Below, piece by piece: positions 8,402-16,998 of a stretch of DNA of 64,000 nt (within the stretch, counting starts at the first letter, position 1; each line of letters opens with the position of its first letter). The notes under the pieces were generated by a model that saw nothing but the letters and a program-made list of their open reading frames with translations, made no database searches and had not been told where the DNA came from. Origin of the DNA: Bacteroidales bacterium (GTDB lineage: Bacteria; Bacteroidota; Bacteroidia; Bacteroidales; M50B96); NCBI GenBank assembly GCA_021740905.1, contig JAIOYV010000002.1:1-64000 (forward strand). Reading direction: 5' to 3'. Position numbers and translations under genes: made by a program.

Positions 8402-9646
8402 TTAGTTATTTGTACAGTATTTCGGCCATGTAAAACAAAACTTTGCCCCTTTCCCGTTATTCGATTCGATCCAAACTTTCCCACCTTTTTCCTGAATTAT
8501 TTTCTTCACTATTGCCAAGCCTACCCCTGTACTTTCAATCTTGTCGCGCGATTGTAAAGTCTGAAAAATAATAAATACCTGGTCGTGGTACTCAGGCTCG
8601 ATACCAGGTCCATTATCAGCTACGAAAAATTCGTAGAAATTGCCGATTTCGCTGAAACCAATTTCAAGGACAGGTACCATGTCTGTGTTATACTTAATGG
8701 CGTTGCTCACAAAATTAGAAAATACTTGTTCTATTGCAACCCGTTCGGTCTTAAAAACAGGAAAATTATCGGGAAGGATCAATTTAAAGTTTGAGGGTAA
8801 CAATTCAGGGCTCACAAGCTCTCTTAATAATTCGTTTAAATCGACAAGTTGAATCGTGGCTTGTTTGCGTCCAATCCTGGAGTAGTCAAGTATTCCATTG
8901 ATAAGGTTTTCCATCCGGTGGACCCTGCCACGCAATAACTCCATGTTTGTCAGGGTGTCACCATCGAGTTTGCCCTCCAAATCTTCTTCTATCCATTCCG
9001 AAAGGTTATTGATGGCCCTCAAGGGTGCTTTAAGGTCGTGCGAAACTACATACGCAAACTGATCGAGTTCTTTGTTTATCAGTTCTAGGTTTCTCGCATA
9101 TTCGAGAATCTCCTCCTCTGCACGCTTTTCCTTGGTCACATCTTTACGGATTACAATAAACTGGTTGGGTTTTCCGGCCTCGTTTAATAAAGGGACTATG
9201 GTTGAATCGACCCAAAATATCTTGCCGTTTTTGGCCCGGTTACATATTTCTCCTTTCCATATTTTTCCTGCCAAGATTGTATCCCAAAGTTCGGTAAAAA
9301 ACTTTTTAGGGTGATATCCGGAATTAAATATTGAATGGGTTTTTCCAATCAATTCTTCTTTGGTATAGCCTGTCAGGTTTAAAAAATTCTCATTGGCAAA
9401 CTTGATTATCCCTTTATGGTCGGTAATTCCAACTTGTGTCGCAGCATTAATAGCATTTTTGAAATTGGTCAATTCGCCAAACGATTCCTTGGCACTCAAT
9501 TCGAGTATCCGCTCAAGGTGTTCGAAACTGGATTGATAATTCAGGTATGCCTCGTCGACTGCCGCCAAAAAGGGGTATAGCTCATGACTGTTCGCTTGTT
9601 CTTCTGATAAGTATTTGCGTATTTGACGTCGTAATAAACGGTGCAT
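8402..9646 (-). CDS. PAS-domain sensor histidine kinase
   Basis: This 414-residue kinase has no transmembrane segment. The N-terminal helical region (MHRLLRRQIRKYL, then LAAVDEAYLNYQ and LERILELSAKES) resembles a conserved segment found in kinases encoded beside FIST sensors. PAS/PAC covers about 65-185 (ITDHKGIIKFANENFLNLTG, ending VIRKDVTKEKRAEEE). HisKA has the phospho-acceptor His in YVVSHDLKAPLRAI. HATPase_c has NFVSNAIKYN, VADNGPGI and STGVGLAIVKKI. It would autophosphorylate and pass phosphate to the adjacent receiver. The N-terminal segment is probably the contact site for the FIST protein encoded 93 bases upstream. Confidence 0.92.
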   Translation of the reverse strand: MHRLLRRQIRKYLSEEQANSHELYPFLAAVDEAYLNYQSSFEHLERILELSAKESFGELTNFKNAINAATQVGITDHKGIIKFANENFLNLTGYTKEELIGKTHSIFNSGYHPKKFFTELWDTILAGKIWKGEICNRAKNGKIFWVDSTIVPLLNEAGKPNQFIVIRKDVTKEKRAEEEILEYARNLELINKELDQFAYVVSHDLKAPLRAINNLSEWIEEDLEGKLDGDTLTNMELLRGRVHRMENLINGILDYSRIGRKQATIQLVDLNELLRELVSPELLPSNFKLILPDNFPVFKTERVAIEQVFSNFVSNAIKYNTDMVPVLEIGFSEIGNFYEFFVADNGPGIEPEYHDQVFIIFQTLQSRDKIESTGVGLAIVKKIIQEKGGKVWIESNNGKGAKFCFTWPKYCTNN

Positions 9647-9739
9647 AATTTACTAACTTTATACTAAGCATTGATCTGAGATAGATCAAACGTAGAATAA
9701 CCAATATGGTTTACCAGAACAAGTTATTTTTTGAAAGAA

Positions 9740-10879
9740 TTAAAATTCTGTAAAAGTAGTTATCGTCATAGTTTGGTTATGCAGTTCGCAACGCTCGCCC
9801 TGTTGAAAAGGGGCTAGCTCACCATACGAATAAAAACCGGTGATCAGGGCCTGCTCCCCCAATACTTCCTTAACGGCCTCAACTTCTTCTTCAACAAGTT
9901 GTTTCATAACTAATTTTCGGCCTACACAGCTTATTAAGATAGCAAACTCAGGTTTTTTTCCACTACCTTTATTATAACTCACATCGGCTGCACCTTCGGC
10001 TCCAATTATAAGGTCATCAACGTTGGCCTTCATCAGTTTTACATAAGCCCCTTCAGGGATGTCGCCGGCAAATGTAAGGCTTTGGGTTTTCTCATCAACC
10101 GCAAGAATAGTCCGTACTACAGGTTCCTTGTCGGGCGAGGTGCGCAGGCTTAAAGGGAACAATAAACCGGACGAGGGCAATTGGCTTGCCTGGTCGCCCA
10201 AATATGATTTGTAAATTTCGAGTGCTGGGAGATTGTCGAGTTCGTATAGCACATTGTTTTTCGAACTGGTAACCGACCGTTCGATGCCAAAGCTGGTCCA
10301 ACCGCCCAAACTGCCATAGCCAATCTCGATGGAATCGCCATAAAAAGCAAGAGCCGATATAATACCGCTTTTGACTTCACCATTATCAATCACATAAGTT
10401 TTGTTGAAATTGGAACCATCGCCCGCAAGACCACCGGTAACATTTACATGTTCGGGCAGCTTTTCGCGGATGCCTTCGACTAAATCGGTGCCATTTACTG
10501 CAAGGCCATCGGACAAAACGAAAATGTGTCGCATCCCGTCTGTGCTAAAATTCGATAGTAATTGTATACCAGCTTCATGTACATTTTCAACATCCGACAA
10601 ATTAACCGAACAATATTCCATCTTGGCTTTGTCGAAACTTATGGCGTTGGCTACAATAGTATCATCTATCACTGTCGAACTACAAATTTCGCCCGCAGTT
10701 GAGCAACCTGTAACAATACTATGAGGGTAATTCTCTTTAAATGCCTGCACTATACCACTGTTAACAAGTAAGTCGGGTTGACCAAAAATAAGAATTAATT
10801 GAGGATCGAAAGAAAATTCAAACTGACTATTATCTTCTAAAGAGAAATCGCCAGAAAAAGCTTTTTGTTCTGATTTCAT
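9740..10879 (-). CDS. FIST N/C domain sensory protein
   Basis: The 379-residue cytosolic protein has a FIST N domain (about 25-215; PQLILIFGQPDLL, VTGCSTAGEI, VLSDGLAVNGTDLVEGI, VTGGLAGDG) and a FIST C domain (about 225-365; LEIYKSYLGD, FAGDIPEGAYVKLMKAN, AILISCVGRKLV, GFYSYGELAPF). FIST proteins are predicted small-ligand sensors, probably for amino acids or their derivatives, and are typically encoded next to kinases or chemotaxis receptors. It is first in a four-gene minus-strand operon and has its own promoter-like element just upstream. FIST is expected to hand a ligand signal to the soluble PAS kinase. The ligand cannot be read from the sequence. Confidence 0.93.
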   Translation of the reverse strand: MKSEQKAFSGDFSLEDNSQFEFSFDPQLILIFGQPDLLVNSGIVQAFKENYPHSIVTGCSTAGEICSSTVIDDTIVANAISFDKAKMEYCSVNLSDVENVHEAGIQLLSNFSTDGMRHIFVLSDGLAVNGTDLVEGIREKLPEHVNVTGGLAGDGSNFNKTYVIDNGEVKSGIISALAFYGDSIEIGYGSLGGWTSFGIERSVTSSKNNVLYELDNLPALEIYKSYLGDQASQLPSSGLLFPLSLRTSPDKEPVVRTILAVDEKTQSLTFAGDIPEGAYVKLMKANVDDLIIGAEGAADVSYNKGSGKKPEFAILISCVGRKLVMKQLVEEEVEAVKEVLGEQALITGFYSYGELAPFQQGERCELHNQTMTITTFTEF

Positions 10880-10895
10880 CGTCTAAAATTTCGCA

Positions 10896-10927
10896 GAAAG
10901 ATAGACATAAAATAATTTAATTTCAAA
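10896..10927 (-). promoter_or_regulatory. Predicted promoter of the FIST signalling operon
   Basis: On the minus strand, TTTG (complement of 10924-10927) is followed after exactly 20 bases by TATCTTTC (complement of 10896-10903). This matches the Bacteroidota primary-sigma consensus TTTG-N19-21-TAnnTTTG with one mismatch in the -7 box. The start codon at 10879 lies about 12 bases past the expected transcription start. Confidence 0.5.
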
Positions 10928-11073
10928 AATGTTTTTTTTCGACTGGGGAATTGCGGAATCAAGAAAATAAGGGAGCAAGGAATTAATGTGTTAATAATAT
11001 GGTAATTAATGAATTATGGAAAGATAATAATTTTCGCGATGGTGTGGCTTGATCCAATTTCGGTCTGGGGTAC

Positions 11074-11101
11074 AAAAAAAGGGGCATCATACTGATGCCC
11101 C
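11074..11101 (-). terminator. Rho-independent terminator of the 1819-residue T9SS gene
   Basis: A perfect 9-bp stem (GGGGCATCA, 11081-11089, with 11093-11101) encloses a 3-base loop. Read on the minus strand it is followed by seven T (complement of 11074-11080). It lies 25 bases beyond the stop codon of the large secreted protein. Confidence 0.92.
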
Positions 11102-11126
11102 TTTCCTTTCAACTATGAAAATTCAT

Positions 11127-14100
11127 TTATTCAACAATCATATTTTTGGTAGCCACAAAATTATCGCTAATAATTTTATAGAAATAAGTTCCCGAGGCTA
11201 ATCCTGTTGCATCGAAATCAACAGTATGTTTACCAGCTGGATAGCTACCAGAAACCACATCTTGTAATTTTTCGCCAAGAAGGTTATATACCGAGATTAC
11301 AATGTGAGCGTCTTCAGGAACTTCAAATCCAATTTTGGTCACGTTCCTGAATGGGTTAGGGATATTCTGGTTTAAGGCATAACTTAAAGGTGCGAAGCTA
11401 TGGGTCACTTTTCCAGCTACTGCAATGTCGTTGGTATTGTACACATTCGATCCCGACTCCCAGCTAATGTTTAGATTCGAAACCTCATTTGTAACTCTAT
11501 TCCAAAGTTTTGCGGTAAAAATTTGTCCTGTAACCATTCCATCAACCTGTGTCGAATATTCGTCATCGCCCCATACAGAAATGGCCATGTTGCCACTATT
11601 AAATACACCAGCACCGATCAAGGTTCCATTGCTTGAGAAAATACCAACTTCATCGCCAATGGCAGGTGTGTTCTCCCATACATACAGAGGAATACCAATG
11701 GTCATGTTTTCACCGGTATTGTTAACTTGTGTGAAGTTCTGCAGTGTCCCATTAAAAACCGATTTGCTTGGTGCAATGGGGCCGTTTGCAGGGTAAGTAA
11801 GTGTAGCTGGATTGTTAAGCTTCACTTGATAACCTTGTCCGGGTACCATATTCCCAATCATGTTGATGTTATATAGTGGCCAGTAAACATTACCGGCACC
11901 ATTCTTAAGAATTTCAATATTCGCATTTATTGAAGCAAGCATGATTTCGATAGGAGCCATTGAATTCCGCATGTAAGCAAATGTATTCCATCCTTGTCCC
12001 AAACTAATTGGGGTTAACTCGGGAGCTATGGCAGCACCTGATATTTCAAGTATAGATGCGGTATTCATTTTAATATGGTATCCTTTACCTATTACTATAG
12101 TATCCATAGTATTCACACTAAAGCTTGGCCAATAAACAAGACCAGCATCATCTTTCACAATTTGAATGAAGTTTACAATACCGCCAAATACGGTTTCGCA
12201 AGTTTCATCAACAGGATCAATATAGGTAGAAATAATGCTCCATCCCATAGGGATCGGAATCTGCTGGTAATCCATCACAAATCCTCCAAGTGATATTAAA
12301 CCGCTCATACCATTAGCTGTATACTGGCCCAGGTTTGGCATAAAAGTATTATAGGTTGGGACAGCATCAAATAATTGTCCAGTAGAGGCTTGCCATACTT
12401 TCCAAACAAAGTCTTCTCCATCAACAAAACCATCTTTAAACGTGGTTTGGTTGTCGTCGCCCCAAGCTGCAACAGAGGTTGTTATACCAGTCCATTCGAC
12501 ATACCCACCACATTCATAAGCACCATTGTTCACGTAGAATACTCCAATATAATCACCAGGTTGTATCGGTGAACCATCTAAATCGACTGTTACGGTCTGC
12601 GGTATCAGGATTGTATGGTTTGTTCCGGAAAGTAAGTAACTCCATGGCATTTGGGGCAATGTTTGAGAATATGGAGTCCCTGTAATTTCAAGGGTGTAAT
12701 CACCATAAATACCTGTGCCTGCATAAATTTTGGCATAGTACGTACCGGCTGCAAGAGTAGCAAAGTCAACTTGAGATGAAAGACCACAATAATCATCGTT
12801 CAAGCCCAATTGTGTTCCATTGCACATATCCATAACTTCAAGAATAGTATTGAAGTTTGAACCGCACAATGAGACTTCAACATTCACAAAGTCTTCCATC
12901 AACGTGAATGTGTACCACATAGCTTTGTCCATGTTAATACTTCCCATTTCAGCTGGATCGTTGATGAGGCCATAGTCTAAAGCAGTGGCACAGCTTTCGC
13001 CTATGTACTCGCACGAGCCATCGTTCACATTTGCATTCATATCATAATTCAAAGCAGTTGGGTCGGTACATCCATAAATTACAGCCGAACAGGAAGCGGT
13101 CGTAGTGTGTACTGTTGGTGTTGGTATACCCACAGCGCCATCAACATATATTTGATTCCCGAAGCCATCTAATAAAGCAAATGAGTTTTCACTTGGAAAC
13201 TGACCTTGATAATAAGTAACCGAAATAACATCGTCCGTGTATACCGGAATATCATAAGTTTCAGAAAGACCGTTGGCTAATGTAAGATTTGCATAATAAT
13301 CCACATTATTGATTTTGACATTTACCCAGCCGCCATTCCAACCATCGCCATAGCTATCCATTAATTCGAGTGAGTAGAAACAACCTACAAAATTATCAAT
13401 GGTAACAGTCAGTTGATCATTCAATGGATCATAATCATCGACCAATGCTGTGTAAGCAGTAATGGTGTGTAATCCGCCAGCAGATACATCAGCAGCAGCT
13501 GTGAATGTGTATGTATAAACGCCAAGAGGTGCTATGGAAGCTGCTACGATATCTTCGACAGGTGTACCACCATCAACAATAAATCCAACAGTGAAATTGG
13601 TAACGGTATTTATTCCGGAGTTTTCAATTTCGATGGAAACTGTTTGCGGAGCATAAAGGAATGAACCTGAAACAGGTGAGACTATTGCGTTGACACCTAC
13701 ATTCCAAAGTGGGTAAGTACAAGAGCCATCATCCATGTTTGCCAATGGATTGTAGTTGAGTGCGTTTACATCCATACAACCATAAACAACTAAAGTACCC
13801 GTAATATTTAAGTCGAAGTTGCCATAAGCTGCTCCATTACCAAATACTTTTAAGAAGTAAGTCCCGGCTGGAGCAAAAGGAATATCAATTTGTGATTGAG
13901 TACCACAGAAATCATCGTTACTAGCAAGAAGGTTGCCTCCACAAACATCGTATACTTCGAGTTTTGTGTTGAATGACGAACCGCAAAGCGAAGCCATTAC
14001 ATTCATATAATCATCATTCAAAGTCACGGAATACCATTCAACATCGTTTTCACCAATAAGAGAACTACTTATAGTAGGATCATTGATTAGGCCATAGTTA

Positions 14101-16586
14101 ATAGCTAAACCACATGAGTCGCCTACAAAATAGCAAGTTCCATCATCGAATGTAGCTAATGGATCATAGTTTATTGCAGTTTGATCCATACAACCAGGTA
14201 TGTAAATAGTCCCAGTGATATTTAGAGTGAAGTTGCCATAGTTCGAACTATAACCATATACTTTGGCGAAATAAGTTCCAGCTACAAGCAACCCTAAATC
14301 AATTTGCGACTGAGTACTACAATAATCGTCGTTGTAACCAAGTTGGTTGCCACCGCAGGCATCATATATTTCTAATTTAGTATCGAAGCTTGAACCACAA
14401 AGTGAAGCCACTACATCAAAATAATCATTGTCGAGTGTAAAGGAATACCACTCTACGTCATAAGCATAGGTCGTGGCACCGATAACAGTTGGATCATTGA
14501 TATAACCATAATCAAAAGCTAAAGAACAAGAATCGCCCATGTAATAACATGAACCATCATCGTGGGTTGCAGTATCCATATAATTGACTGCGAGGGGATC
14601 CATACAACCTTCAATATAAAGACACGAACCATCATCATGAGTTGCGGTATCCATATAATTGAGTGCAATCGGGTCCATACAACCTTCGATATAAGTACAT
14701 GAACCATCATCAAAAGTAGCCAGTGGATCGTAATTTTCTGCTATTGGATCCATGCAGCCAAATATAGGTTGTTCCATCACTGTAACATTATCCACATATA
14801 AGTCTGGTCCATACCCTGAATAAGCATAAAACTTAATTAACAAGGATGTCCCATAAGTTGATAGATCAACAAATCCGGCTGAAACAAATGAACCTGGATA
14901 TGTTGATCCAGCTCCATCTGCAGAATTCAGATCAGTCCCCGATTTGCTCCATACATTTGTCCAGGTTGCACCATTATCATCAGAAACTAAAACATCTAAA
15001 GCATCATTTGGATAGGATGAGCTGTATTGATGCGACCAATCAAAAGTTAATACGGGTGTTGTTAAAATTGAAACATCTAAAGTGGGTGAGGTCATAATAT
15101 CAGTATTTCCACTGCTTTGACTCCAGAAATTCGCCTTTGCACATTGAGGGCTTGAATATTGAACCCAAGAATATGAACCACCAGTGAGATCCCAACATGA
15201 TGGTGGCCATGTAGTAAATTCTTCGACCCATGGAAATGTGCTAACGGCATCACAAGGAGTTGAAACAGTTAAGGGGCCAACCCACGCGCTAAATGATCCA
15301 CCTCCACAATCGGCACGTAAGTAAAAATCATACGATGTATTTGCCGTTAATCCTGATATTAGAACAGGATTGGTGGTTGTGGCAGTGCCTGCTGCAGTTG
15401 GTTCGCCATATCCTGACATTCCATAATCATATTCCCAACTGGTTGCGGAACCATTCTCAATCCAACCAAAATCCAAAGTTGTGGTTGATACATTAGTGGC
15501 AGATAAATTAGATGGCAAGGGACAAGCAGGTGGTGGAGTATGGGTAACAACAAGAAAGGGTACACTATCCTGTGCCCAACCATCAAATTGAACATGATAA
15601 CCAGAATATGTTTCATATTCATATTTCCCAACAGCAAACCAATTGCTGCCAAGTAGATTTTGAAGATCTGTTGCCGCGGTTGTTCCTAAATCAACAACAT
15701 ACCAACCTGGGTCAGGGAAGTTGCTTGTATAAGAAGCATATTGCGTGCCGTCTCCGCAATCAGCGAATACTGTGGCAGGTGTTCCTGAAAGCGGATCACT
15801 TTCCATGGACATTGTTCTCCAATATGCGTAATCGTCATAATTTATATAAATATGCAATTCTACCGATGTAATTAGGTCTACATCAGGTATAGCACTTGTA
15901 TTGAATCGTGCCCAACCTCTGGCGCCACCATTACTCTCAATGTTGATTGCACTAGTATCAAGAAAACTAGTACCATCTGTATAACCAGTGCTATAATTTA
16001 CCATATCAGGATAGCATATAGCAGGTGGCGGGGGGTTATGGTCAACAACAATATAGGGAACACTGTCCTGTGCCCAACCATCAAATTGAACATGATAACC
16101 AGAATAAGTTTCATATTCATACATTGCCACACCAAACCAATTGTTGGCAAGGTAATTTTGAAGATTTGTAGCTCCTGTTGTGCCTAAATTTATAACATAC
16201 CAACCTGGATCAGGGAAGTTGCTTGTATAAGAAGCATATTCAGTACCATCCCCGCAATCGGCAAATATCGCCGCAGGTGTCCCTATTAGTGGATCACTTT
16301 CCAATGACATAGTCTTCCAGTAGGCGTAATCATCATAGTTTACATAAATATGCAACTCCACAGAATTAATTAAGTCTCCATCGGGTATTGCACTTGTATT
16401 GAAGCGCGCCCAGCCTCTAGCACCGCCATTACTCTCGATGTTGATTTGACTCGTATCGAGCAAACTAGTTCCATCTGTGTAACCAGTGTGATAATTAGCT
16501 GCATCTGGATAGCACATTGTCTGCCCATAAACAAACACGTATGCAACAAGTGCAACAATAAGAAAGAGTAATTTTTTCATTCCCAT
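11127..16586 (-). CDS. Giant modular T9SS-secreted surface protein
   Basis: The 1819-residue protein has a signal peptide (residues 1-22). Two near-identical 166-residue repeats (about 25-355) resemble DNRLRE-type beta domains. An FN3 domain follows (about 357-445), then a MAM-like jelly roll (about 446-605). Six copies of a Cys/Asp-rich unit of the form GCMDpxAxNYxxxAxxDDGSC have spacing reminiscent of Ca-binding repeats; three are in tandem near residues 610-690. Three of the six precede about 100-residue pre-peptidase C-terminal-like modules starting GDSC or GESC. Further beta domains lead to a T9SS type A sorting domain (last ~85 residues; NIPNPFRNVTKIGFEVPE, YNLLGEKL, LASGTYFYKI). No catalytic domain was recognised, so an adhesive or structural surface role is inferred. 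It is transcribed alone and has its own terminator. Confidence 0.92.
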   Translation of the reverse strand: MGMKKLLFLIVALVAYVFVYGQTMCYPDAANYHTGYTDGTSLLDTSQINIESNGGARGWARFNTSAIPDGDLINSVELHIYVNYDDYAYWKTMSLESDPLIGTPAAIFADCGDGTEYASYTSNFPDPGWYVINLGTTGATNLQNYLANNWFGVAMYEYETYSGYHVQFDGWAQDSVPYIVVDHNPPPPAICYPDMVNYSTGYTDGTSFLDTSAINIESNGGARGWARFNTSAIPDVDLITSVELHIYINYDDYAYWRTMSMESDPLSGTPATVFADCGDGTQYASYTSNFPDPGWYVVDLGTTAATDLQNLLGSNWFAVGKYEYETYSGYHVQFDGWAQDSVPFLVVTHTPPPACPLPSNLSATNVSTTTLDFGWIENGSATSWEYDYGMSGYGEPTAAGTATTTNPVLISGLTANTSYDFYLRADCGGGSFSAWVGPLTVSTPCDAVSTFPWVEEFTTWPPSCWDLTGGSYSWVQYSSPQCAKANFWSQSSGNTDIMTSPTLDVSILTTPVLTFDWSHQYSSSYPNDALDVLVSDDNGATWTNVWSKSGTDLNSADGAGSTYPGSFVSAGFVDLSTYGTSLLIKFYAYSGYGPDLYVDNVTVMEQPIFGCMDPIAENYDPLATFDDGSCTYIEGCMDPIALNYMDTATHDDGSCLYIEGCMDPLAVNYMDTATHDDGSCYYMGDSCSLAFDYGYINDPTVIGATTYAYDVEWYSFTLDNDYFDVVASLCGSSFDTKLEIYDACGGNQLGYNDDYCSTQSQIDLGLLVAGTYFAKVYGYSSNYGNFTLNITGTIYIPGCMDQTAINYDPLATFDDGTCYFVGDSCGLAINYGLINDPTISSSLIGENDVEWYSVTLNDDYMNVMASLCGSSFNTKLEVYDVCGGNLLASNDDFCGTQSQIDIPFAPAGTYFLKVFGNGAAYGNFDLNITGTLVVYGCMDVNALNYNPLANMDDGSCTYPLWNVGVNAIVSPVSGSFLYAPQTVSIEIENSGINTVTNFTVGFIVDGGTPVEDIVAASIAPLGVYTYTFTAAADVSAGGLHTITAYTALVDDYDPLNDQLTVTIDNFVGCFYSLELMDSYGDGWNGGWVNVKINNVDYYANLTLANGLSETYDIPVYTDDVISVTYYQGQFPSENSFALLDGFGNQIYVDGAVGIPTPTVHTTTASCSAVIYGCTDPTALNYDMNANVNDGSCEYIGESCATALDYGLINDPAEMGSINMDKAMWYTFTLMEDFVNVEVSLCGSNFNTILEVMDMCNGTQLGLNDDYCGLSSQVDFATLAAGTYYAKIYAGTGIYGDYTLEITGTPYSQTLPQMPWSYLLSGTNHTILIPQTVTVDLDGSPIQPGDYIGVFYVNNGAYECGGYVEWTGITTSVAAWGDDNQTTFKDGFVDGEDFVWKVWQASTGQLFDAVPTYNTFMPNLGQYTANGMSGLISLGGFVMDYQQIPIPMGWSIISTYIDPVDETCETVFGGIVNFIQIVKDDAGLVYWPSFSVNTMDTIVIGKGYHIKMNTASILEISGAAIAPELTPISLGQGWNTFAYMRNSMAPIEIMLASINANIEILKNGAGNVYWPLYNINMIGNMVPGQGYQVKLNNPATLTYPANGPIAPSKSVFNGTLQNFTQVNNTGENMTIGIPLYVWENTPAIGDEVGIFSSNGTLIGAGVFNSGNMAISVWGDDEYSTQVDGMVTGQIFTAKLWNRVTNEVSNLNISWESGSNVYNTNDIAVAGKVTHSFAPLSYALNQNIPNPFRNVTKIGFEVPEDAHIVISVYNLLGEKLQDVVSGSYPAGKHTVDFDATGLASGTYFYKIISDNFVATKNMIVE
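15525..16514 (-). repeat. Tandem 498-bp duplication in the 5' part of the T9SS gene
   Basis: Residues 25-190 and 191-355 of the encoded protein align over their whole length, sharing NIESNGGARGWARFNTSAIP and TYSGYHVQFDGWAQDSVP, with a repeat period of 166 codons. The DNA also stays very similar, for example the two copies around 15585-15610 and 16078-16103. This points to a fairly recent in-frame duplication. Confidence 0.85.
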
Positions 16587-16998
16587 AATAATTTAATTTT
16601 AGTTAATCATATTTTTAAAATTCAATATTGCTTCGTAGATAAATCGACGACTAAATTAAACATTTCTTATAGAATAAACAACCAGCTCTCACTAATTTTC
16701 AGGTAGTCGCCATCAAAAGGCTTTGGCGAAAAACTAAATTGAACAATATTTTGTTTGCTCCTTTCATTTGATTGTTGATTCTCAGCTATTTTCACAATTG
16801 CTTTTTCTATTGCCACTCCCATAATATTTACACCTTTCCTTGGATAATCTTATTCACAATGCTTGTTAATATCTCGAATTCGAGATAAGAAATCAGCCAC
16901 GGAATGTTAATTTTAATCATGCTTACATGAAATTTTAGAACATAAAGGCAGCACTTGAAAAATGCAGGTATCTTTGCAAGGCTAAAAAACAGGCAGGA
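16587..16998. other. Intergenic region upstream of uvrB
   Basis: This is 412 bases between two divergent genes with no supported coding sequence; the minus-strand open frame at 16828-17061 overlaps the uvrB start and resembles nothing. A TATCTTTG string at 16969-16976 is a perfect match to the -7 consensus and lies 22 bases before the uvrB ATG, but no TTTG is found 19-21 bases upstream of it. It is the best promoter candidate for uvrB. Confidence 0.4.
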
